A stretch of 64,000 nucleotides of DNA from Torymus aiolomorphi (Eukaryota; Arthropoda; Insecta; Hymenoptera; Torymidae): contig CM070874.1 of NCBI GenBank assembly GCA_036365515.1, forward strand, positions 169,877,297 through 169,941,296. The letters are read 5' to 3'. Positions within the stretch are counted from its first letter, which is position 1, and every line of letters starts with the position of its first letter. Below, piece after piece: positions 10,657 to 20,369 of this stretch. The translations under genes and the position numbers were made by a program. The notes beneath the pieces were generated by a model, which worked only from the letters and a program-made list of their open reading frames with translations, searched no databases and was not told the origin of the DNA.

Positions 10657-12850
10657 CTAGTCCAAGGGACCTTGATTCCTCATTCGCTGTGTCTCTTCTG
10701 TTTTTCGCTTCTTTGTGATCACGTGCCTGAAGTAGCACGCAATCTTGTCCCATGATTCCGGTCCACGCAGCATGACTTCGATCAGTGCTCTGGCTCTAAG
10801 ATTGCGCCAATACTCTGTTGCAGTTGGACCCGCTCCTCCATGTAGAATCTGCACTGGAAAAACGCGTGTTCCGCGTCGTCCCATTCGACGCCACAGTCCT
10901 GGCAGCTTGGATCGCTTCGCCTTTTATACTTAAACAAGTAGGCGCCGAAGCACCCATGTCCACTGAGTACCTGCGTGATCCAGTAATCGAGTCTTCCGTG
11001 TTCTCTGATCATCCACTCATTGACGCCCCTAATAAGCGTATGTGTCCACGTGCCTTTAGGGTATGCGCTCCATTCACCTTGCCACTCTTGCAGTAGGGCT
11101 GCGTGGGCTTCCCTTTTGATATCCAGTAGGGTGGCTGTCTCGTGCTCTCGTTGCTGCCTCTCCCACACGTTGGCTCTTTCCTTAGCAAGTAGCCATATCG
11201 GGGCTATATATGCGAGGAGCAAGGTTGCGCCCAGTGATATGGTACTATATCCGCTAATAACTCGAAGTGCTATTCGTCGCTGTGCAGGAGCCATATTCTT
11301 CATGACTGCGCTGTTGTGCGCATGGGCACCCCACAGAGGCGAGCCGTAGAGTAACACCGAGTGCGCCACTGTCGACAGAAGTGCTCGGCTGCCTTGTTTA
11401 GGTCCTCCCACATCGGGCATTAGCTGTTGGAGCGCTGTACCTACATTCCCTGCTTTGGTCGATGTTCGCCTGATGTGGACTTTGAAGTTCCAGTGCCTGT
11501 CGATCCATAAGCCCAGGTTCCGGATACTATCCTGGAACTGTATCGTGTGGCCATCTAGTTTGAGTTTGGGGTACTCGAACTTTCTTCTCTTTTTTACGAG
11601 AACAGCCTCGCTCTTCTCCTGGGCTAGTTCGAGGCCGTGTACTTTCATTCAGCGGCTGACTATTGCTAGAGACTCGTTGCATTTTCACTCTAGTTCTTGT
11701 ATAGTTGCGGCTACTGCCACCATGGCCACATCATCCGCATATCCTACTAAAACCACGTCCTTAGGTAGTTTGAGCCGCAGCAGCCCGTCGTAATGTATGT
11801 TCCATATCGTGGGGCCACATACAGATCCTCGAGCGACTCCTGCCATGATCGCAACTTCTGTGGGGCCATCGTCCGTTTTCACCATCAGCGACCTATCCTC
11901 TAGGTAGCTGCTAGCCACCCTCATTAGATATTCAGGGAGTCTTCTGTTAAGGGATTGATATATATGTTCCCAGTTGGCGGTGTTAAAGGTGTTTTTAACA
12001 TCGAGTGTTACCACGGCACAGAAGACTCCCGGCTGCGGTTTCATGGAGAATGCTTTGTCTACTCTTTTCTGCACTTCCTGCACCACGTGCAAAGTGCTCC
12101 GTCCTGCACAGAATCCGTATTGCATCTCTGACAGCTCTTCATTTTCCGGGTCGTCCAATTCGCTCTGCACGCGGTTGAGAATCATTCTCTCATATAGCTT
12201 TCCCGTAGAGTCAAGCATGCATAACGGTCTCCAAGAAGATGGTGCCTTGGGATCCTTGTTTTTATCCTTCGGTATGAGGACCAGTTTTTGGCGTTTCCAT
12301 TGTTTCGGAAAATGACCTCTTTCCAAACACGTGTTGAATAAGTCCAGGATTAGTTGAGGTTTTTCCCGAATAGCCGCTCGCAGAACTTCGTTGGGGATCC
12401 CATCGGGTCCCGGGGCTTTACCGGAGTCCAGCCTCTTTGCAGCCAGTTTAAGTTCGCTTATCTGGAACAGAGGTACCTCTAATGCTACATCGCTCGGGTA
12501 GCTCTCTCTGGGAGCTCCTTTGGGGAGGAGCGCTTCTACGATTTTAAGTACAGTCGGTACATCTGTTGGTGCGACCGATCCCCGACTCGTCTGGAGTTTC
12601 CGAATCACTAGGCGATAGCGTGTACCCCATGGGTCTCGATCGACATCGGCGCACAGAGCTTTCCAGCATTGCCTCTTACTTTGCTTTATGTCGTTTCGGA
12701 GCAACTTTCTGGCTACCTTGTACCTATTCTCTTCCTCTTCTTGTTCGGGGTGTTTTCTTTTCCGCGCTCTTTGAGCTTTCCTTCATTGTTTCTTACAGCT
12801 GCTCCTCAGTTCTGAGATTTCTAAGTTCCACACAGAAAGCAGGCTTCTGA
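10657..12850 (-). pseudogene. R1-like LINE reverse transcriptase, 5'-truncated and broken
   Basis: Minus-strand ORF2 remnant of a non-LTR retrotransposon. In order it shows KAPGPDGIPNEVLR (RT block 1-2), YGFCAGRSTLHVV, LDVKNTFNTANW (motif A aspartate), GVARGSVCGPTIWNI (block 4) and VGYADDVAMV (motif C), then a C-terminal Cys-His cluster CQDCGVEWDDAEHAFFQC. This layout and wording fit the R1 clade. Lesions are two stop codons near 11650 and 11684 and at least one frameshift near 10830, where the last about 60 codons change frame. The endonuclease and ORF1 are missing, so the copy is 5'-truncated near 12860. Microsatellites abut both edges; some R1-clade families are known to target microsatellites. 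The enzyme would copy its RNA at the chromosomal target. Confidence 0.85.
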
Positions 12851-12866
12851 TGACACCAGAATGTAG

Positions 12867-12906
12867 GTGGGTGGATGGGTGGGTGCGTGCATGTGTGCGT
12901 GCGTGC

Positions 12907-12957
<51 letters not shown>
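12867..12957. repeat. (GTGN)n then (AT)n microsatellite
   Basis: GGTG/GTGC tetranucleotide repeats run into about 25 AT dinucleotides. They directly bound the truncated 5' side of the R1-like element. Confidence 0.9.
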
Positions 12958-12959
<2 letters not shown>

Positions 12960-13980
12960 TTATTATTCAGGACTCCTCTAGGTTTTCTGCAATGAAGGTG
13001 GGTTTGGGCGGCGCTACGCGTATTATCTACAGTACAAATATCTCTCAGGTTATTGACTGTCGCAGTGACGCCAGCGGCGCCCGCTTCCAGTTCCGCAGTA
13101 TTTTACGTTGATTTCGGAAAAATTTTACGGAAAAAACCGTTGTGAAAGTGACCCTAAATGTCCTGAATAATACAAAAATGTTCTGAAAAGTAGCGGTAAA
13201 TATATTCTTCAATCAGGACAGTCCTGGAAACATGCAAATGACCTGAAACATAGCGGTAAACCAGTAAAAAGTCCTGAAACATAGCGTTCAACAGAAATAT
13301 ATTAGCTTACAAATCTAGGCCCAAAATAAATGAAACAACAATACAAAATAAAGTTACAGATTAATAATGACTCATTGGCCTACGTGCCTGAGTCCACGAG
13401 CCGTACTCTTGTGAAGTAGCACGTGGGAAATTGTGCGCATATCCTACTTTCTTAAACTTTTTGTCCTTTATAATGTTATATTATTTAGCAGCTATTTTGT
13501 CGTTGGAGCGAGTATCCGCCGTAAAGATGTTCCAAATTTTCGTAAAGTAAACCCCCTACACATAAAATGCAAAATCATGATGCAATATTCACCGCACACT
13601 TTAGAATCGAAACTTTGCATTTTCTTCTTGTTCCATTTGAACCTCTTGCAATTTTTTCTGAGCCGATTGAGATGATGTCGCGACAATGAGAGACAGGCTT
13701 GTCCGCTGTGTCGAAGCTTGCAGCGAATGCCGATGGTGATTCAAGCGGCTTGGGATTTAATCGGCCGCGTAAACACCAATCGGAGGCAGAGAGCCCTCCG
13801 ATGGCACTCGTTCTTTCATTCGTGTGCATTCTTTTAGTCCGAGGATGTGTCGCCGTCGACGGCGGTGAAGTATATGTCATTACTATCAGAGTTGTCACTA
13901 TTTGTATCCCTTCTCGTACTTGTAACTCATACTCGTAAACAGCCGTAACGAACATGTTTTTCTAGGTTTTCTACGAAATG
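12958..13980. other. Non-coding stretch with a short dispersed motif
   Basis: At 13180-13290 a phrase of the form CCTGAAACATAGCGGTAAA occurs three times with variation. From about 13430 the DNA may be the 3' continuation of the Polinton-like region, because minus-strand frames without clear identity follow the chromodomain. I cannot assign them. Confidence 0.35.
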
Positions 13981-13984
13981 CTCT

Positions 13985-14700
13985 CGAGTTGACTCGCGTT
14001 CACGCAAGAATTAAATTTATCGGGATAGCCTATCCACTTGACGAGCGCTTGTATGTTGGCACCGTGGCCTTTCGTGCGCACGATACGCTCGATTTTGAAG
14101 CTCTTGTCGGCAGCCAGGCGATCTTATCCGACCAAAACGAGCTGTTCCTTGTAAAAGAAACCGTCGATTATTTCCCCGTTTAAGTCCGCCAATATGTACG
14201 TGTACAGTCCTTGGCGCGGCAATACGCGTATTATCTTCAAAATTCCTCGCTGAAATTTTTTTCGTATCCTCGTTCGATGTGCGGCGGCGATAATTGAAAC
14301 GTGCGTGTTTGCCCAAGTTTTCGCGCGCTCGCACAGCGTTAGAAAGGTTAACCTCTGCGGGGCGCATTCGCGTATCGCCGTGCTGAGAATGATTGTACGC
14401 TTACACAATCTTTTGCAGAACGTCGATGTATCGCTTGGTGTTTCGATGCGAGAAATATTTCCATATGCGCTCACGTAGTGTTCTGTTGAGCCGTTCGATC
14501 ACCGCTGCCTTGACATCTGCCTTGGCATTTCTCCATGCGCTTGAGAAGATTTTGAAAAGGAATTCCTTGCCTCACTAGTTTTGATAAATTTTGCAAACTC
14601 AAAGCGTCAGACAGGCGCTTCGTCCTCCTTCTCAGCCACACGTGCGTTGTTTTTATTCTTTTGCAGCGTGTAATAATATTTAGAACTACTGAAACCAATA
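13985..14700 (-). pseudogene. Polinton/Maverick-like integrase, C-terminal half, frameshifted
   Basis: The minus strand preserves pieces of a retroviral-type integrase. Near 14450-14515 it reads KAAVIERLNRTL, the region of the catalytic glutamate. Near 14125-14220 LNGEIIDGFFYKEQL matches the C-terminal barrel end of Polinton and adintovirus integrases. Near 14000-14110 ALVKWIGYPDKFNS is a chromodomain-like tail usual in these integrases. The pieces lie in different frames with an internal stop, so the gene is dead. The N-terminal half is missing upstream, where an (AT)n tract begins. No capsid, polymerase B or packaging ATPase is visible nearby. This is an old virus-like insertion; exact lineage unknown. 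Confidence 0.7.
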
Positions 14701-14741
14701 TAAAAAATTTCTAAATCACCACTTTTGAACAGTTTCTTAGT

Positions 14742-14744
<3 letters not shown>

Positions 14745-14817
<73 letters not shown>
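14745..14817. repeat. (AT)n microsatellite
   Basis: About 36 uninterrupted AT units. It lies at the left edge of a roughly 300-bp block that is absent from the related sequence at 19.4 kb. Confidence 0.95.
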
Positions 14818-14823
<6 letters not shown>

Positions 14824-14834
14824 CCCCCCATCCG

Positions 14835-15036
14835 TTTATGGAGCCCATCCCTGTATATTAGTACCTACAGCCCAGAGATCCCTATGGCAAGTGACTAAAG
14901 AAATAATGGATCCTGGGGTTATAGACTCTAGATCGGGCTCCATAAACGCCCGAGAAAAATATTTTATGGGACCCGGGCTCCATAAAAGAAAACGGGCTCC
15001 ATAAATATGCTCATGTGTATAAAAGGGCTCCATAAA
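14835..15036. repeat. Cluster of five GGGCTCCATAAA motifs
   Basis: The 12-mer GGGCTCCATAAA occurs at 14935, 14975, 14994 and 15025, and once inverted at 14835-14846, with irregular spacing of 19-40 bp. No coding sense. This GC-richer island sits inside AT-rich DNA. Confidence 0.8.
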
Positions 15037-15316
15037 TCTGTTAAAACAAATGTATATATATATATGAATATTATTATTTAAATGTTATTATTTACTATAA
15101 TTCTGCGAACTGTTTTTTAAAAAATGAATATGATTTTCTGTCTTTTACAATCCCTACAAAAAATACGTCTTGATTAAAAAGGTAACTCATTTCATTATTG
15201 ATTAGATTATTCTATATTTAAATTTAAAAATACGTATATTTCTGAACAAAAAATAAGAAAATTTTTAAGCTAAAATTTAATAAAAAGTAAATGACGATGT
15301 CGGTTTTCTTTCTATT

Positions 15317-16626
15317 TGTCAAAAAACTACTCGGAATTTTTAAATAAAACACACAATATTCAATTATTTATCAATATTTATTTTGTCGCCTTCAAAGTAG
15401 GCCCCATTTGATGCAACACACATGTGCCAACGATTTTTCCAATCATCAAAACATTTTTTATAAGCGTTTTCTGGGATGGCCTTTAGTTCCCTGAACGAAT
15501 TTTGTTTTATGGCTTCGATCGCTTCAAAACGTTTTCCACGGAGAGGTAATTTTAGTTTCGGGAACAGAAAAAAGTCACATGGGGCCAAATCTGGTGAATA
15601 CGGCGGTTGCTCGATTGTATTTATTGAGTTTTTGGCATTAAATTCGGTTACAACTGCGGCTCTATGCGGTGGTGCATTATCGTCGTGCAAAATCCACGAA
15701 TTGTTCTTCCACAATTCTGACCGTTTTTGACGGATTTTTTCACGCAAACGCTTCAAAATGCTCAAATAATATTGTTTATTGACCGTCTGTCCCTCTGGTA
15801 GGAATTCATGATGCACCAAACCATGAATATCAAAGAAAATAGTCAGCATGACTTTCACTTTTGATCGACTTTGACGTGGTTTTTTCGGTTTCGGCTCGTC
15901 TTTTGTTTGCCATTGAGATGCCTGTTGACTTGTTTGCATGTCAAACTCGTAGACCCATGTCACATCTCCAGTTATAATGCGTTCCATGAATGTCGGATCG
16001 GAATTAGCACGATCCAGCATGTCCAAAGAGATCTGTCTGCGGTACTCTTCTTGAAGAAAATTCAGCTCTTTTGGAACAAGTCGAGCGGCGACGCGTTTCA
16101 TGCCCAAAACATACATCAAAATCGTACGAACTGACTCGTGGGAGATGTTTAGCTCTTGTGCTATCTCTCTTAAGCCTGAATGGCGATTTTCCAATACGGT
16201 TTGTTTCATTTTTGTAATGTTCTTCTCGGTGGATACTGTCGATGGCCGTTCGGACCGAGGCAAATCTTCAAACACTTCTCGACCTTCCTTGAATGCTTTG
16301 TACCAATCGTAAGTTTGTGTTTTTGATAAAACTGATTCCCCATAAGTCTTTTTCAACATTTTCAAAGATTCCGCGCACGAAATTTCGTTCGTAACACAAA
16401 ATTTGAGGCAAACTCTTTGTTCAATATTTGTATTCATTGTGAAAATGGTGACGCACTACTGAGCTTAACTGACTATAACAGCTGGCGTAAACAAACTGCT
16501 TGATGGAACGCGCTCAAACTTGGCATCATAATTTGGTACAGTGATGCCAACATACAACAAAAAAAAAATTTCAAATATCTATAATGTGGGAGATTTAAAA
16601 AAACTTTTCCGGGTACTTTTTTGACA
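15317..16626 (-). mobile_element. Mariner element, about 1.31 kb
   Basis: Imperfect inverted ends TGTCAAAAAACTACTCGG (15317) and the complement of TGTCAAAAAAGTACCCGG (ending 16626) enclose one transposase gene on the minus strand. The size is normal for mariner. TA dinucleotides lie a few bases outside each end but not at matched distances, so the exact boundary is uncertain. The outer 250 bp to the left (15064-15316) is AT-rich and otherwise empty. Confidence 0.85.
15364..16437 (-). CDS. Mariner transposase, full-length open frame
   Basis: The 357-codon frame runs uninterrupted from ATG at 16437 to TAA at 15364, the normal length for the family. Residues about 1-60 form the mariner helix-turn-helix region with YDWYKAFKEGRE. 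A second HTH follows (about 85-110, GLREIAQELNISHESVR). The catalytic triad is visible: D158 in ITGDVTW, D253 in LHDDNAPPH, and D288 in YSPDLAPCD, with exactly 34 residues between the last two (DD34D). Two normally conserved spots differ: GDETW reads GDVTW and the WVPHEL linker reads LVPKEL. The protein would act in the nucleus, cutting the element ends and inserting at TA. The intact frame suggests relatively recent arrival, but whether the enzyme works is unknown. Confidence 0.92.
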   Translation of the reverse strand: MNTNIEQRVCLKFCVTNEISCAESLKMLKKTYGESVLSKTQTYDWYKAFKEGREVFEDLPRSERPSTVSTEKNITKMKQTVLENRHSGLREIAQELNISHESVRTILMYVLGMKRVAARLVPKELNFLQEEYRRQISLDMLDRANSDPTFMERIITGDVTWVYEFDMQTSQQASQWQTKDEPKPKKPRQSRSKVKVMLTIFFDIHGLVHHEFLPEGQTVNKQYYLSILKRLREKIRQKRSELWKNNSWILHDDNAPPHRAAVVTEFNAKNSINTIEQPPYSPDLAPCDFFLFPKLKLPLRGKRFEAIEAIKQNSFRELKAIPENAYKKCFDDWKNRWHMCVASNGAYFEGDKINIDK

Positions 16627-17246
16627 GAAGGTATTTCCTTTACTTCTGGCGCAAAAGAAGTATTGTTATTTATTTATAATATTTTTAAATTAGTAACTAT
16701 ATTAAATTTGATTATAATCTTATTATTACTCAATTACGTATCGATTAACCGGTTGACTGGTATTGTATCATATATGAGGCGTTTCATGTCAACTGCCCTA
16801 GTGCGGCGCGCCAGCGCCAAATCATGCTATATCCAGCTCATGTTAACGATACTAAAATGTACTTAGAAAAATTTTGTAATAAGCATTTCCGATGTATTTT
16901 TCCCTCAGCTTTCCAATGGTGTAGGCAGTTTTCCCGAAGTTATCCATTTTCACCTTCAATAAGTACAACATATCTCAAAAAGTATATATTTAATATTTTT
17001 TTTACCCTCTAGATCGAAAGCTGAGCATTTTTTACGTAGGGAAGAATATTTTTCAAAGAGTGCCCAAGATGTTTTGTGCGAGAAATAGAATGCGAAAGAG
17101 TTAACGCACCACCTTTCCTGTGCGCGGCACTACGCGGTACAGCGCGCGGACTGTGCTCGCCTCGTTGCCTATATACCTTTTATAATCTTTAATTCTTTAC
17201 CTGTTCTTCTGGATTCTTAATATTGCATGGAGTAATATTATATTAA

Positions 17247-17621
17247 TTATTTTAGAAAAAAATAAAATTTCAAAATTAACAGCAATATAGTAACTCTTGT
17301 ACTAACGTTTTTTTCTTTATCTTTATCAGAAATTGTTTTCTTTATTTGTTCGAGAACTGCAACACCAGCTTTGTGATATTCATCATCACACACTGTTTTA
17401 GCTTTTTTAGCATCAGATGGAGATAAACTTGATTCCTGTTTATAAATTTCGCGTCGGCAGGTTAAACATATTTTAGAATTTTCAGGTACTAAAGGATATG
17501 CACTTCTTAAAAGTGTTGGATAGTCAGACAAATTTTTAGATGCAGGGTGATCATTTTTATTTAAAGGATTTATACATTTCAATTTCCAATGTGAATCCAT
17601 CTTAATTGCTACAATAAACAA
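17247..17621 (-). pseudogene. N-terminal fragment of the DFAENY-type transposase-like gene
   Basis: The minus-strand frame contains LKCINPLNKNDHP, KICLTCRREIYKQ (a CxxC pair) and CDDEYHKAGVAVLEQIKK, closely matching the N-terminal 100 residues of the gene at 61.8-63.7 kb. The homologous block may begin after a splice-acceptor-like TTTATTGTAG near 17610, which would put an upstream exon or leader in 17630-17840. Everything downstream of the N-terminal domain, including the acidic motifs, is deleted and replaced directly by 3' flank. Confidence 0.7.
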
Positions 17622-18070
17622 AAATGAGAAGCTACACTGAAAAGCTAAAATGAAAAACTACCTCTTTGAGATAGCAAAAATAATGAAGTCAAGAGTCACC
17701 AATGATTTAATCAGCAAATGCACAAAAGACGCAAGGAAATCCAAGTGTTTAACTGCTATTGACAAGAAATTCGAAAAAATTCGAACAGAAAAAAGATAAA
17801 GAGTTATGATAATTATATACTTTCGACGTGACGATTTACATAGAGTTTGAAAAGTGTGGAAGCCAACTATCGAATGAAAAATGAATGATTCCGTGCCGCA
17901 CGGTACCGCTCGTAGGAAACGCCTTTGCACCGCCGTCTGTATACTCTTTCGCATTCTATTTCTAGCAGAAAACATCTTGGACACTTATTGGAAAATATCC
18001 TCTCCTACGTAAAAAATGCACAGCTTTCGACCTAAAGGGTAAAAAAAAAATATTAAAAATATACTTTTTT

Positions 18071-18251
18071 AACGGAGTGTGCGAAACTCGCCTTCTCGTG
18101 CTTGCTTTGCGTGCGCGAAGTAGCTGTTTTACACACGGCGTGCGCGAAAGTCGCGCATGCGCAGATCAATTTACTTTCGCGCACGCCGTGCGAGAAACAG
18201 CTACTTCGCGCACGCAAAACCAACAACAAGGCTAGTTTCACACACTCCGTT
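18071..18251. mobile_element. Hairpin MITE nested in composite element
   Basis: Ends AACGGAGTGTG and CACACTCCGTT; the arms share GCGCACGC-GTG and AGCTACTTCGCGCACG-type blocks. It is GC-rich inside AT-rich DNA. It interrupts a terminus sequence that resumes around 18385. Confidence 0.7.
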
Positions 18252-18264
18252 AAAAAAAATAGAG

Positions 18265-18382
18265 TTCGATACACGTGACCGAAGTGGGTCATCATTGCAC
18301 GGGTGTTTTTGTCACCCTCGCTTCGCTCGGGCGACAAACTACACCCGTGCGAGAATGACCCACTTCTCACACTTGTATCGAA
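18265..18382. mobile_element. Second hairpin MITE, 118 bp
   Basis: Ends TTCGATACA and TGTATCGAA. The arms share GAAGTGGGTCAT and CACGGGTGT-GT blocks and fold around TCGCTTCGCTCGGG. It sits 13 bp from the first hairpin; possibly the two moved in succession into one terminus. Confidence 0.75.
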
Positions 18383-19017
18383 AATAACTATTTCGAGATA
18401 AAACACGTAAATATAAAAAAAAAACAATAAAATTATTTACACTGAAAAAAAAAACGTTAGTATAAGAGTTACTATATTGCTGTTAATTTTGAAATTTTAA
18501 TTTTTTATAAAATAATTCATAAAATATTACTCCATGCATTATTAAGAATCCAGAAGAACAGGTAAAGAATTAAAAGTTTCAGTAAAGATTATAAAAGTTT
18601 ATTATATAGGCAACGAGGCGGGCGCAATCCGCGCGTTGTACCTCGTAGTACCGTGTGCAGGAAAGGCGGCTCGTCTACTGTTTCGCATTCTATTTCTCGC
18701 ACAAAACATCTCGGGTACTCTTTGGAAAATATCCTTTCCTATGTAAAAAAAAATGGTCAGCTTTCGATCTAGAGTGTAAAAAAATATTAAAAATACACTT
18801 TTTGAGATATAAGACGTTTTTACTTTTTTAAGGTGAAAATGGAAAATTTCGGGAAAACTGCCTACACTGTTGGAAAGCTGAGGAAAAAATACGTCAGAAA
18901 TACTTATCATAAAATTTTTTTAGGTACGTTTTAGTATCGTAAACATGAGCTGGAGATAATAGCACTATTTGGCGCTCACGCGCCGCGCTGGGGCAGTTGA
19001 CATGAAACGCCTCATAT

Positions 19018-19369
19018 GTACAAATAAAATAGTGCCAAAAGTGGTATTGTATCATGTATATACATATTTGAATAACTTTCTATTTCAACGGATTTTTATG
19101 AAAATTGGTATACAACCATTTTTTGAGATGCTTTAATTTTGGCTCTTCTACAACTTTTGACACGAAATCCGGAAAAAAGCCTACCGCTTAACCGGTTAGT
19201 AAAAAAAGCTATTGAAAAATGCGTACATCGTAGTGTAACTTATGTATCAGTTTTGAAAAGACCAACTGTACGTCTTTTGTAGGTGAGTATAGTCTTTTAA
19301 TTTCTAAATTTAATGTTTTTCTTGTTTATGTGTGATACTTAAATTATTACATTTGTATATTAGTTAAAT
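19018..19369. other. Spacer, nothing coding
   Basis: AT-rich. GGTATTGTATCAT occurs here (about 19041) and just left of the composite element (about 16759), a possible remnant of local duplication around the insertion. Confidence 0.35.
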
Positions 19370-19475
19370 AAAAATAATAACATTTAAATAATAATATTCA
19401 TATATACATCGAACTAAGAATCTGCTCAAAAGCGGTGAATTAAAAATTTTTTATATTGGTTTCAGCAGTTATATA
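19370..19475 (+). repeat. Related copy of the Polinton-like segment at 14.68-15.10 kb
   Basis: Read on the opposite strand, this block matches 14688-14745 and then continues directly into the match with 15055-15095. The (AT)n tract and GGGCTCC cluster lying between those at 14.7-15.05 kb are absent. The plus strand here reads KSGELKIFYIGFSS, and the other locus reads KSGDLEIFYIGFSS on the minus strand, so an old coding segment may be shared. Confidence 0.7.
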
Positions 19476-19689
19476 TATTATTTTAAGAATTCCGCACATT
19501 GAGTGTGTCCTAGCGCTTCTGTTGAAAATAATAAATTTTCTTATTAAAATATTAATTTTTGCACAAAAATTTTTCTCCGTGCAGTCCATTACAAGGCATT
19601 GAGTGTGTAAATCATTAGGAGTACAATTGAAGTAAATACGAATGATTAATATTAATTAATTTATTGTTTAGTATTATAAATAAACAGTG

Positions 19690-19857
19690 GTTTGTACATA
19701 TCTGTACATTTTTGTACTTCTGTACATTTTTGTATATTTCTGTATATTTCTGTACAAAATTCGAATAAGTTGACAAAATGTACAAAAATATGCAGAAATG
19801 TACAGAATTATGCAGATATATGCAGATTTGTGCAGATATGTGCAGATATGTGCAGTT
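19690..19857. repeat. Degenerate TGTACATTT / ATGTGCAG short-period repeat
   Basis: Units of 10-12 bp built on TGTACATTTYTG, then ATRTGCAGAT, with an internal polarity switch near 19770. The apparent frame over it is a low-complexity artefact. Confidence 0.7.
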
Positions 19858-20020
19858 TTTACTTCCGTCAGGGTATAGGATTGGGCAATGTTGTCTTGGA
19901 GAAGTTTATACTATCACATGTGTACAATTGCAGGAGCAGAACTAGATCCTGACTTTCCAGAATATAACTTTTAGTTTGAAGCTCATAAGAGTAGTCAAGA
20001 GTGTAATACCAATTATGGGA

Positions 20021-20365
20021 GCGTCCGCCAGAAACCAGCCAGCGGGCGCGCGCGACGTATTTTTCGTGCAAAACACGTTCTGCTCAACTCACTCGTAATC
20101 GTATTCTGAGTCTCTCAGAAAAAAAACAAAAGACATAAATCGATAGATTTTTTCCTGCTCTTTCCAGTGGTGCTATTGTTTTTAATCCGAAACTCTTCTG
20201 GTCGAAAATTCGGGTTGAAAATTACCTTAGAAGCTGACATCTTGTCACAGATTCGTTGGGACTTCCCTACTACCAGAAGTACCCTTGTAAGGTAGCGTTC
20301 GCCAGAAATCAGCCAGATTTTTTCCTGCTCTTTCCAATGGTGCTATTGTTTTTAATCCGAAACTC
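20021..20365. repeat. Direct repeats with GAGGCG-terminus resemblance
   Basis: A block of about 50 bp (20148-20197 and 20316-20365) repeats with one change and includes TTTTTCCTGCTCTTTCCA followed by TGGTGCTATTG. A second pair, GCGT-CGCCAGAAA-CAGCCAG, is at 20021 and 20294. The first block recalls TTTTTCCTCAGCTTTCC of the GAGGCG-family termini, so this may be a very old relic. Confidence 0.5.
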
Positions 20366-20369
20366 TCTC

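Larger units (their letters stand above)
16776..19013. mobile_element. Composite GAGGCG-family transposon
   Basis: The ends GAGGCGTTTCATGTCAACTG and its complement are flanked by ATAT on both sides (16772-16775, 19014-19017). The inside is a patchwork. From the left, a minus-strand copy shows its 3' end (to 17310), the N-terminal part of the transposase-like gene, and the inner part of its 5' terminus (17820-18060). Two hairpin insertions then interrupt it. From about 18410 a second 3' end lies on the plus strand, so both outer ends derive from the 3' side of the element. It probably arose by deletion and fold-back rearrangement and is transposition-defective unless helped in trans. Confidence 0.75.

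Noticed and set aside
13433..13955. Minus-strand frame of 126 codons beyond the integrase relic
   Set aside because: It could be a further Polinton gene but shows no motif I recognise, so it was not called.
19692..19952. Tyr/Cys-rich 86-codon frame
   Set aside because: It is a translation of the TGTACATTT short-period repeat.
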